From NCBI GenBank assembly GCA_934229335.1, contig CAKQDQ010000052.1:1-15176 (forward strand): a DNA stretch of 15,176 nucleotides, read 5' to 3'. Source of the DNA: an uncultured Prevotella sp. (GTDB lineage: Bacteria; Bacteroidota; Bacteroidia; Bacteroidales; Bacteroidaceae). The notes below the pieces were generated by a model. That model did not search any database and had not been told where the DNA came from. It worked only from the letters and a program-made list of their open reading frames with translations. Made by a program: the position numbers and the translations under genes. Shown here one piece after another: positions 1 through 6,733 of this stretch. Each line of letters begins with the position of its first letter. Position 1 is the stretch's first letter.

Positions 1-420
1 GGTAGCACCAGCGGTGGTTTCAAAAGCATCAGATGCCTCATGCTCCTGAAGGTTGTCAGCAACGAATTTAAGCAGATGTTACACCCCAAAGCGGTATTGC
101 CCCTAAAGATAGGTGACGGCAACATCACCATGCAACGCAGGGTAACGCTGCTTTCTTTCCTTACGGTTTACTGCCTACTGTTTTTATTCTCCGCCTTTAC
201 CATGACGGCAGCAGGCATCGACAACACCAACGCCATCACCATTACCCTGTCTTCTCTTGGCAATGTCGGACCAACTTTAGGCATAGAGATAGGTCCTACG
301 ATGTCGTGGGACGACCTTCCAGGCTTTGCTAAATGGATATGTTCAGTACTAATGTTGATGGGACGTTTAGAGATATTCTCTGTACTTGTGATTTTTACTC
401 CACAGTTTTGGAAAGAGTAA
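1..420 (+). CDS. trkH: TrkH family potassium uptake protein, C-terminal part (cut by window start)
   Basis: The reading frame is open from base 1, so only the last 139 residues are present. It would be the membrane-embedded, ion-conducting subunit of a Trk/Ktr-type K+ uptake system, normally gated by a cytoplasmic TrkA protein. The fragment begins with GSTSGGFK, the filter-loop signature that ends the third pore repeat. It continues through a basic segment (KVVSNEFKQMLHPKAVLPLK) and a hydrophobic helix, then a fourth pore-loop signature, SSLGNVGPTLGIEIGP. It closes with the usual C-terminal helix containing LMGRLEIFSVLVIFTP. The TAA stop at 418-420 is a normal family end, so the gene is cut only by the window edge. 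The next gene begins at or just before this stop, which suggests translational coupling. No trkA is visible here. Confidence 0.93.
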   Translation, partial: GSTSGGFKSIRCLMLLKVVSNEFKQMLHPKAVLPLKIGDGNITMQRRVTLLSFLTVYCLLFLFSAFTMTAAGIDNTNAITITLSSLGNVGPTLGIEIGPTMSWDDLPGFAKWICSVLMLMGRLEIFSVLVIFTPQFWKE

Positions 421-449
421 TAACATATATACTGAATGTCACTACAGTC

Positions 450-1439
450 ATGTTGCTGTTGTGTGCAGCCCAGTCCGTGACAGCTCAACAGCTTTCCAGT
501 CACCCCATGCCGTTTGTTGTCATGGAGTATAACTGCGAGAACCTGTTTGACTGCCGTCACGATTCTCTTAAAGAAGACTACGACTTCACGCCTCAGGGCA
601 ACCATCATTGGACGTTTTCACGCTACTGGCGTAAAGTAAACGACATCGGCAAGGTGATACATCAATGCGGAGGTAGCTACGAAAGGCGACACCTTCCTGA
701 CATCGTAGCTTTAGCAGAGGTAGAGAACGACAGCGTGATAACGATGCTAACACGCAGAAGTATGCTGAAGAACGCAGGATACAAGTACGTAATGACAAAC
801 TCTCTTGACACGCGTGGCGTTGACGTAGCGTTGCTCTATAACCCACTTACCTTTCGCCTTATAGCTCACCACTCATTGAGAATGAAGCTAAGAAAAGGTC
901 AAAAGCCTACACGCGACATCTTGTACGCAGAGGGATGCATACGTAATGGTGATACACTACACATCTTTGTGGTACACTCTCCAAGCCGAAGTGGTGGCGA
1001 GACGGTGTCAGAACCTTACAGAATCGCCGTAGCAGAGAGGCTTATTACGGCAATAGACTCAGTACGCGGCATATACGATAACGCCAAGATTATCATAACA
1101 GGCGACTTTAATGACTACTATTATAACAAGCAACTGCGTATGTTGCAAGCCGCTAACATGACAAATGTTTCGGCTAATGCGCATGGCAACATTGCCAAAG
1201 GCACTTACAAATACGGTGGTGAGTGGAAGAGTCTTGACCACATTCTCCTGTCTGCCCCACTGCTCGATAATGTAAAAGACTGCCATATTCACGACCCACA
1301 GTGGCTGTTACAACAAGATTACAGGCATGGCTACAAACCACGACGCACTTTTCGCGGAACGTTCTACCAAAGTGGTGTCAGTGACCATCTGCCGTTAGTG
1401 CTGAACATGATGTTTGCAGTTGCGCTACCAACACCATGA
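450..1439 (+). CDS. Exported endonuclease/exonuclease/phosphatase-fold protein
   Basis: A member of the EEP (DNase I-like/Mg2+-dependent phosphodiesterase) superfamily; the substrate cannot be told from sequence. Numbered from 450 (329 aa), the active-site blocks appear in order: EYNCENLFD (about 26-34), ALAEVEND (87-94, catalytic Glu), VVHSPSRSGGE (174-184), ITGDFND (216-222), SLDHILLS (261-268) and SDHLPL (311-316, catalytic Asp-His). All key residues seem intact. The start is uncertain. The frame is open from ATG 333 inside trkH, but ATG 450 gives a short signal-like stretch (MLLLCAAQSVTAQQ), and a TTG at 408 would give a fuller signal peptide overlapping the trkH stop. Either way the protein is probably exported. 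It lies between trkH and the DUF2027/Smr gene on the same strand, likely in one transcript. Similar Bacteroidales proteins are annotated only as endonuclease/exonuclease/phosphatase family. Confidence 0.88.
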   Translation: MLLLCAAQSVTAQQLSSHPMPFVVMEYNCENLFDCRHDSLKEDYDFTPQGNHHWTFSRYWRKVNDIGKVIHQCGGSYERRHLPDIVALAEVENDSVITMLTRRSMLKNAGYKYVMTNSLDTRGVDVALLYNPLTFRLIAHHSLRMKLRKGQKPTRDILYAEGCIRNGDTLHIFVVHSPSRSGGETVSEPYRIAVAERLITAIDSVRGIYDNAKIIITGDFNDYYYNKQLRMLQAANMTNVSANAHGNIAKGTYKYGGEWKSLDHILLSAPLLDNVKDCHIHDPQWLLQQDYRHGYKPRRTFRGTFYQSGVSDHLPLVLNMMFAVALPTP

Positions 1440-1493
1440 CATCATCACCCCTTATATAAAAATAACAATAACAACTAACAAAAACTATACACA

Positions 1494-2297
1494 ATGGAAA
1501 TCAATATTGGAGATAAAGTACGCTTCCTTAACGATGTAGGTGGCGGTAAAGTGTCTGGCTTCCAGAAAGGCGGCATAGTACTCGTAGAGGACGAAGACGG
1601 TTTTGAAATACCTGTAAGAGAATCTGAAGTGGTTGTAGTTGACAGCCCGTCAGCAGCCAGACCTGCCGCACAGTCAGCAGAAGTGAAGCCTGTCATTGCG
1701 CACAAGCCACGCAAGGAGAAGCCCGTGGAGCCAACAGAGGAGGACCTCCGCATTGCGGAACTACAGGAATACTACAAGAAGAAGGTGCAGAAGGCTGCCG
1801 CTAATACCTCTGCTGCCAAGACTACCGTAGCACCTGCTGCGCCAAAGAAGGAGGAGCCGAAAGAGGTAGAGTCACTCGAAGCCCGTGTGATACGCCTGGA
1901 GATGACGGTACGTCGCCTACAGATGCGCCTTGAAAGACTTGAAGACGCCAAGGCTCTGCGCGAGAAGGTAAAAGGTGAGGACATTAAGAAGCAGGAGCAC
2001 ATTAAGGCTAACGATAACCTCATAGAGGTTGACCTCCACGCCCATGAGGTACTGGAGACTACTGCTGGCATGGACGCTAAGGCTATTAAGGAATATCAGT
2101 TGCAGACGGTTCGTAACACGATGAACGAGTATAAGAACTCAAAAGGACGTCGCATCGTGTTCATTCACGGCAATGGCGAAGGCGTGCTACGTCGTGCTGT
2201 CATCGACATTCTGCGCCGCGAATACCCCTCATGCCCTTATCAAGACGCGTCGTTCCAGCAATACGGCTTTGGTGCCACAATGGTAACAATACGATAA
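1494..2297 (+). CDS. DUF2027/Smr domain protein (MutS2-like C-terminal domain)
   Basis: A 267-residue cytoplasmic protein. Residues 1-50 form the N-terminal domain typical of Bacteroidetes DUF2027 proteins (GDKVRFLNDVGGGKVSGF, then VEDEDGFEIPVRE). Residues 52-122 are an Ala/Pro/Lys/Glu-rich linker. Residues about 124-168 are a predicted coiled coil rich in Glu, Arg and Leu. Residues about 176-267 are a Smr domain with its hallmarks EVDLHAHE, IVFIHGNGEGVLR and the terminal YGFGATMVTIR. In MutS2 proteins Smr domains are nucleases or nucleic-acid binders; the role of this family is not established. The linker and coiled coil stand where I recall longer homologues having a further folded domain, so this may be a short form. 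An A-rich leader precedes the ATG, as is common in this phylum, and a strong terminator follows. Confidence 0.88.
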   Translation: MEINIGDKVRFLNDVGGGKVSGFQKGGIVLVEDEDGFEIPVRESEVVVVDSPSAARPAAQSAEVKPVIAHKPRKEKPVEPTEEDLRIAELQEYYKKKVQKAAANTSAAKTTVAPAAPKKEEPKEVESLEARVIRLEMTVRRLQMRLERLEDAKALREKVKGEDIKKQEHIKANDNLIEVDLHAHEVLETTAGMDAKAIKEYQLQTVRNTMNEYKNSKGRRIVFIHGNGEGVLRRAVIDILRREYPSCPYQDASFQQYGFGATMVTIR

Positions 2298-2325
2298 AAC
2301 AACATTTATCACCAGATATAAAGAC

Positions 2326-2372
2326 AACAAGCAGGTGCCATGACACGGTCATGAGCACCTGCTTGTTTTTTT
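2326..2372 (+). terminator. Intrinsic terminator closing the trkH-EEP-DUF2027 transcript
   Basis: A perfect 13-bp stem (2326-2338 with 2355-2367, core AACAAGCAGGTGC) is continued by an inner 6-bp stem (CATGAC with GTCATG) and a 3-nt loop, with one bulged A at 2354. A run of seven T follows at 2366-2372. It sits 29 nt after the Smr gene stop, in the right orientation to end the plus-strand operon. Confidence 0.9.
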
Positions 2373-2411
2373 GTAAATAAGGCACCTTTAGCACGTCACT
2401 ATAACATGGCG

Positions 2412-2476
2412 TTACGAAAGCACCCAAATCGCATTGCGATTTGGGTGCTTTCGTAATACGATTTGGGTGCTTTCGT
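2412..2476. repeat. Perfect 22-bp inverted repeat with a third partial arm
   Basis: Bases 2412-2433 and 2435-2456 are exact reverse complements separated by one base. An 18-bp core of the second arm (CGATTTGGGTGCTTTCGT, 2437-2454) is repeated directly at 2459-2476, a spacing of 22. The first arm can therefore pair with either of two partners. There is no T-run on either side, so it is not a classical intrinsic terminator, although it lies between convergent genes (Smr gene on plus, nitroreductase on minus). Confidence 0.85.
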
Positions 2477-2510
2477 GATGCGATTAGATAGTGTTGGCAT
2501 TGCCCCCCAC

Positions 2511-3716
2511 TTATTTCCTCATCGCCTTAACTATCTTGCCCATATACATAGAGTGTATGCCAGCAGGGAAATTAGCGTAAAAGTCCTTAGGCATCTTGCC
2601 AAATCCCTTAGGGTCAAACGGTGCATGATAAATCATCTCACATTCAAACACCGTCTTCGCCTCTTCAAAATAAGGCGTGCCATGCTCGGTGTATTTAGTG
2701 TGAAGTCCTAACGCCTTCACCTTGTCGCCATCACGTCCACTGTGTGTTCCCATGTATTCCAAGATGTCTTTATGCGCGTCGTCAAACTCCATTACGGTGA
2801 AGTAACGTGCCTTTTCCATGTAACCGAAAGTATATCTTCCCTTTGCTACATAGACCGTCATCATCGACATGCCCTTCTCCCATATATTACCGAGTGCGCC
2901 CCAGCCTATTGTCATCTCATTGAAGTTCGACTTATCACCTGCCGCCAACAATAATCCCTTGCCCTTGAAGAACGTGAACGGATTGGCGTGGAAGTCTTCT
3001 GTCACGTCAAACTCCTCGAAGTCCTTTTTCGTTTCCTTTGTGTCGTTTGCCACTGGCGCATCTTCCTTGCTATTACCGAAATGCTCATACGACACATTCT
3101 CTGGTTTCCACTTGTCCTTAGGCTGCGTCTCACCCTTAGGATAACCTATCACAATAGTATTGAAAGGTATGATATGGCTGGGCAGCCCGAGCAGTTTTGA
3201 TATAGCGTCACAGCGTTTCTGGTCTGGGTAAGTGCCCGTCCACACAGCTCCAAGCCCCATGCTGTGGGCAGCAAGGAGTATGTTTTCCGTTGCGGCAGAC
3301 ACGTCTTGACTCCAAAATTCGCGTACCATACCTTCCTTTTCGTTGCTCATATCTCCGCAGACTACTATCGCCAAGGGAGCGTCCTTTGCCATTCCAGCGT
3401 TAGGGGTAAGGTCGGCTATTTTCTCAAGTGTTGCTTTATCCTTTATCACAACGAAGTGCCACGGCTGTATGTTTACGGCTGATGGTGCTGCCATTCCAGC
3501 ATGAAGCAACTTCTCTATCTTCTCGTCTTCTACGGGTTTATCTTGATAAGAACGCACGGAAGCACGTGTCATAATGGTCTGATACACGATGTCTGCCGTG
3601 TCATTACAACTGCTTGACGCTCTGTTTGCAGCTCCAGCGTTGCCCATAGCCAATCTTACTGATACTACAACAAGGGCTACGGCTAACACAATGTTCAAAA
3701 GTTTTGATGCTTTCAT
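2511..3716 (-). CDS. Exported nitroreductase fused to a flavin-reductase-like domain
   Basis: A 401-residue protein with two flavin domains. Residues 1-30 are a signal peptide or membrane anchor (Lys-rich start, long Val/Ala/Leu core, then AMGNAGA). Residues about 42-210 are a nitroreductase domain: RASVRSY (51-57, FMN phosphate site), APSAVNIQPW (77-86), GLGAVWTG (154-161) and PFNTIVIGYPKGE (184-196). After an acidic linker, residues about 238-401 resemble the flavin reductase/flavoredoxin-like family (FHANPF, NEMTIGWGALGNIW, RYFTVMEF). Each domain alone usually makes a protein of about 170-200 residues, so this is a fusion. The signal sequence places both domains outside the cytoplasm, where NAD(P)H is not expected, so electrons should come from a membrane partner. 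The gene starts 36 bp after the FMN-binding/4Fe-4S gene on the same strand. Substrate unknown. Confidence 0.88.
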   Translation of the reverse strand: MKASKLLNIVLAVALVVVSVRLAMGNAGAANRASSSCNDTADIVYQTIMTRASVRSYQDKPVEDEKIEKLLHAGMAAPSAVNIQPWHFVVIKDKATLEKIADLTPNAGMAKDAPLAIVVCGDMSNEKEGMVREFWSQDVSAATENILLAAHSMGLGAVWTGTYPDQKRCDAISKLLGLPSHIIPFNTIVIGYPKGETQPKDKWKPENVSYEHFGNSKEDAPVANDTKETKKDFEEFDVTEDFHANPFTFFKGKGLLLAAGDKSNFNEMTIGWGALGNIWEKGMSMMTVYVAKGRYTFGYMEKARYFTVMEFDDAHKDILEYMGTHSGRDGDKVKALGLHTKYTEHGTPYFEEAKTVFECEMIYHAPFDPKGFGKMPKDFYANFPAGIHSMYMGKIVKAMRK

Positions 3717-3752
3717 AATTATGTATTGTTTGTTATATTGCTTTACTACACT

Positions 3753-4871
3753 TTACTGCTGGCTGTATCTTAACAGCGTTCCCATTGGACAGACAAAGCG
3801 ACAGTATGGTCTCATTACTACAAACGAGAGCAGGAAGAACGCAATGGCTATCACAAGCGTTACCCACGACGCCGTTAGGAAGAGAAAAGCAGAGAATGGT
3901 TCATAGTCCATCCAGTCGCTCCATACCCCACTCCATATACTGAGCATGAGCAAAGCCCATAGTATCTGGCGAAACAGGTCTAACCTCTTCAGTGTTTTCT
4001 GACTCATTCTTACCTTGTATTTCACGCACTTTCCTGCAAGGAACTGCAACGAACCGAAGGGACAAACATTGGTACAGTAATATGATTTCTTGCCGAACAA
4101 GGGGTAGATGAACGCTACTGTCAACATAATGACAGGGACTATCAGCGCAAGACTGTTTATGCCATGTGCCGCATAGCCTATCAATGAGGTGTAGGAAAGG
4201 AACGAACCGCACCAAAAGCCGAGCACTACTACATTCAGCACCGACTGGCATAGGCGGTACTTCTTGTTCTTTACAAAGAGCGGCATTATCGCTGCCATGA
4301 GCACAACGAGCAGTCCTGCCACGCTTTTTATTAATAGCTCGAAGTCTGATACCTTTAATTGTGACCAATCATCACAGCTTTCCGTCACTACTTCTTCACC
4401 TGTCGTTAAGCCTTTTTGCTTAGCATACGTCAGTCCTCTCTGCACATTCTCTATGATAGCCTTTGAGGAAAATGTGGCTCCTGAGACCGCATCGACTTTC
4501 ATTCGCATAGCCTCGTCAACGCTCTTGCCTTTCCACATGCCTAAGAGCACTGCCGCTTGCTCGAAAAATTCTTTTGTCTCGGCATTGTCTTTGGCTCGCA
4601 CCTCCTGCACGATGCCGTCTTTTACGGTAATTTCAAGGGGCACCTTGCCAGCATACCCCATTACGTCTGAGGCAAGATTAGTAGTGTTTATCACCACCGC
4701 CCCATTGTCAAGTACTCGCAGAGTGTCATTGCTTACAGTCAGCCGTTGCTCTACCTTCGACTTCACACTGTAACCCATGAACTCTCCTTGCTTCACTATC
4801 GCCAGCGAAGCAATAATCAGCAAGCAGACCAGAAGGCTCTGCAAGCGTTGAATAGAATTTATAAATCTCAT
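3753..4871 (-). CDS. Membrane FMN-binding and 4Fe-4S protein (NosR/NapH-like electron transfer)
   Basis: Numbered from ATG 4871 (372 aa), there is an N-terminal membrane anchor (about 8-27) and then an extracytoplasmic FMN-binding domain with VDAVSGATFSS. The D127-A-V-S-G-A-T133 stretch fits the motif D-x-x-[ST]-G-A-[ST], in which the Thr receives covalent FMN from ApbE. Several membrane helices follow, with two cysteine clusters, CTNVCP (266-271) and CRFVCP (357-362), typical of Fer4_5-type membrane iron-sulfur proteins. It ends right after the second cluster (CPMGTLLRYSQQ), so the extra C-terminal ferredoxin domain of many NosR-like proteins is absent. Known relatives pass electrons from the quinone pool or cytoplasm to flavin outside the membrane. 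ATG 4895 is also possible, but 4871 begins with a normal Met-Arg signal-anchor start after an A-rich leader. No apbE is in view. Confidence 0.87.
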   Translation of the reverse strand: MRFINSIQRLQSLLVCLLIIASLAIVKQGEFMGYSVKSKVEQRLTVSNDTLRVLDNGAVVINTTNLASDVMGYAGKVPLEITVKDGIVQEVRAKDNAETKEFFEQAAVLLGMWKGKSVDEAMRMKVDAVSGATFSSKAIIENVQRGLTYAKQKGLTTGEEVVTESCDDWSQLKVSDFELLIKSVAGLLVVLMAAIMPLFVKNKKYRLCQSVLNVVVLGFWCGSFLSYTSLIGYAAHGINSLALIVPVIMLTVAFIYPLFGKKSYYCTNVCPFGSLQFLAGKCVKYKVRMSQKTLKRLDLFRQILWALLMLSIWSGVWSDWMDYEPFSAFLFLTASWVTLVIAIAFFLLSFVVMRPYCRFVCPMGTLLRYSQQ

Positions 4872-5004
4872 ATTTTTACAATTATCTGCTATCACAATAT
4901 CATACCATTGCTACACTTTTCAAGGAGTAATTGTACGTCGGGCCCAGCACATTAATAACAGAAGAAACGTTATGGGCAATGACTGTTTCTCACTTTTTCG
5001 GTTA

Positions 5005-5012
5005 CAAAATTA
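5005..5012 (-). promoter_or_regulatory. Candidate -7 promoter box for the FMN/4Fe-4S gene
   Basis: On the minus strand this reads TAATTTTG, an exact match to the Bacteroidetes -7 box TAnnTTTG, about 130 nt before the proposed ATG at 4871. No clear TTTG -33 box lies 19-21 bp upstream, so this is only a candidate. Confidence 0.4.
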
Positions 5013-5092
5013 CTTATTTTATTTCATAAAGGCTATACTGTTAAATCTTTATTCACAGAAACAAAAATTCTTTAACGTACCTAAATGCTATA

Positions 5093-5143
5093 TAAACAAG
5101 CAAGTCGCACTACCTTATATCGGTAATGCGACTTGCTTGTTTA
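5093..5143 (-). terminator. Long hairpin after the first MATE gene
   Basis: A perfect 17-bp stem (5093-5109 with 5127-5143, core AACAAGCAAGTCGCA) with a small inner stem (TACC with GGTA) lies 27 nt beyond the MATE stop. On the minus strand it is followed only by an interrupted T/A stretch, so termination may be partial or factor-aided. The stem base shares AACAAGCA with the terminator at 2326. Confidence 0.7.
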
Positions 5144-5170
5144 TGTGATATGTTACGTTGGTTTATGCTG

Positions 5171-6526
5171 TTATACTTCCTTTATTCCTAACTTTCGGGT
5201 TACTATCATGATCAACAGGGTCAGCAGTTCTGCCGTTGGAAGGGCGAGCCAAAGTCCTGGTGCATCGGCAATCATAGGCAATAGGATGAAAGATGGGATA
5301 ATGAACACAAAGCCTCTCAGTGCCATGAACGTTGTTGCCATGCGTGCTGCCTCTATACATTGCAGATAACCTATCATGACAAGGTTTACCGCTACCAAGA
5401 AGAACGCTGGGGAGAAATATGGCAATCCCTCACAGCAGAGTGTGTAAGCACGACAGTTTTCTGGCAAGAAGATACCTGAGATCACGTCTGAACCTAACGC
5501 TACGAACAACATTCCCATGAGTCCGCAGATGAAAGAGGTGCGTAATGACAACGCTCTGGCACTGCGCAGACGCTCCTCGTCGTTCATTCCGTATGCGAAA
5601 CTGACTATTGGTTGTACGCTTTGCACTATGGCGTTGCCTACCATGAAGACTATAGGCAGACAGTAACAGCCTACGGAATATGCCGCTACGCCATCTTCGC
5701 CAAGGTACTTCATGAAGACATAGTTGCCAACTATCATTACTGACGCTATGGCAAGTTCGCCTAACATGGCAGAGAAGCCTATCTTTATCTGATATGCTAT
5801 ATTTCGCATCGTTAGCCAAAGACTGGTTGATGTCACCTTTATGCGATACATATGCACCGTGGTAGTATACTTCAAAAGATACACTACCGTTGGTATCGCA
5901 CCTAAAGAGAAGGCCAGCGATGTTGCTATTGCCGCTCCTTCCAGTCCCCACTGTAGTGGGAAGATGAAGATATAGTCAAGGATTATGTTAAGGATAGCGA
6001 TGGAGCAGTTTACTGCCATGGCAAAACGCGGTGAACCGTCAAGGCGCACCATGAACATGGCTGTTAGTCCGAGAAGGTTGAAAGGTAATGCTAACGCTAT
6101 CCAGCGCAGATATCTTACTGCTAAAGGAAGCAATAAATCGGAACAGCCAAAGAGCCTACAGGTCTCCTCTGGGAACGACAATACCGCACAGGCTACTACT
6201 GAAGCCGTAACGACGCTGGCGAGTATTGCCTGCGTTACGTGCAGGTATGCTGCGTGGTTGTTGCCTTTCGAGAGATGTATGCTTGCCGTTACGCTACCGC
6301 CTATGCCGAACATCAAACCGATTCCTGTACCTATAAGGAACAGTGGCGCAACGATATTGACGGCGGCAAGGGCATCACTGCCTACGCCATGACCAACGAA
6401 AGCACCATCGGTTATGTTGAGTATAACCATCGATACCAATCCTACGAGGGTAGGAAGAAACATCTTTCTAAACAGTTTTCCTACTGGTTCGGTCTTGAAA
6501 TCTAATGAGTCTCTATTATCTTTCAT
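5171..6526 (-). CDS. MATE family multidrug/Na+ antiporter (first copy)
   Basis: A 451-residue polytopic inner-membrane protein with about twelve hydrophobic helices in two similar halves. Family-typical features are the N-terminal EPVGKLFRKMFLPTLVGLVSMVILNITDGAFVGHGVGSDALAAVNI, broken here as EPVGKLFRKMF, then ITDGAFVGHGVGSDALAAVN, and the mid-protein SVQPIVSFAYG. Relatives export cationic drugs or metabolites in exchange for Na+ or H+; the substrate is not predictable. The frame is open to an ATG at 6547, but that codon lies in a terminator hairpin and the resulting MAVSLFY extension is unlike the family. ATG 6526 (MKDNRDSLDF) is preferred. The start is immediately behind a terminator and no consensus promoter is visible between them, so expression may depend on readthrough. 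Confidence 0.92.
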   Translation of the reverse strand: MKDNRDSLDFKTEPVGKLFRKMFLPTLVGLVSMVILNITDGAFVGHGVGSDALAAVNIVAPLFLIGTGIGLMFGIGGSVTASIHLSKGNNHAAYLHVTQAILASVVTASVVACAVLSFPEETCRLFGCSDLLLPLAVRYLRWIALALPFNLLGLTAMFMVRLDGSPRFAMAVNCSIAILNIILDYIFIFPLQWGLEGAAIATSLAFSLGAIPTVVYLLKYTTTVHMYRIKVTSTSLWLTMRNIAYQIKIGFSAMLGELAIASVMIVGNYVFMKYLGEDGVAAYSVGCYCLPIVFMVGNAIVQSVQPIVSFAYGMNDEERLRSARALSLRTSFICGLMGMLFVALGSDVISGIFLPENCRAYTLCCEGLPYFSPAFFLVAVNLVMIGYLQCIEAARMATTFMALRGFVFIIPSFILLPMIADAPGLWLALPTAELLTLLIMIVTRKLGIKEV

Positions 6527-6528
6527 AT

Positions 6529-6572
6529 AAAAAAGGCTTACCGCCAAGATTATTTTTAGTCTTGACGGTAAG
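6529..6572 (-). terminator. Intrinsic terminator or attenuator directly before the MATE start
   Basis: On the minus strand a 13-bp stem (6572-6560 with 6549-6537, one mismatch) closes a 10-nt loop and is followed by CCTTTTTT. The MATE ATG at 6526 comes two bases after the T-run. It should end the GH28/small-ORF transcript, but its position also suits conditional readthrough into the MATE gene. Confidence 0.85.
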
Positions 6573-6590
6573 GATATTAATATGTGTTGT

Positions 6591-6731
6591 TTACAATTCT
6601 ATGTAGCCCTTGGACACTAAATCATAATACACCGCTTCCAGTTCTGGGAGCGAGAGCTTCTCTATGCTGTGCTCAATGGTGCGGATAAGCTCGTCTTTAC
6701 GATTCTCATCCGCCATGTCATAACGCCCCAT
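6591..6731 (-). CDS. Small hypothetical protein (46 aa) downstream of GH28
   Basis: An ATG at 6731, two bases after the GH28 stop (TAA-CC-ATG), opens a 46-codon frame ending with TAA at 6591-6593. The product starts MGRYDMADENRKDELIRTIE and ends LEAVYYDLVSKGYIEL. It is charged, predicted mostly helical, and has no signal peptide, membrane segment or cysteine. The pattern of a short amphipathic helix followed by LPELEAVYYDLVSKGYI looks like a folded or partner-binding mini-protein rather than noise. The 2-nt junction suggests translational coupling to GH28, and a terminator follows 18 nt after its stop, so it fits neatly inside the transcript. I do not recognise the family. It could still be a chance ORF, though codon use and position argue otherwise. 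Confidence 0.6.
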   Translation of the reverse strand: MGRYDMADENRKDELIRTIEHSIEKLSLPELEAVYYDLVSKGYIEL

Positions 6732-6733
6732 GG

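Noticed and set aside
168..608. 146-codon minus-strand frame over trkH and the EEP gene
   Set aside because: Lies opposite two recognised genes and has no domain features.
5430..5951. 173-codon frame inside the first MATE gene
   Set aside because: A different frame on the same strand as a clear MATE transporter; low-complexity Arg/Ser content.
6527..6547. Upstream ATG at 6547 for the first MATE gene
   Set aside because: It would place the start codon inside the terminator stem and add seven residues unlike the family.
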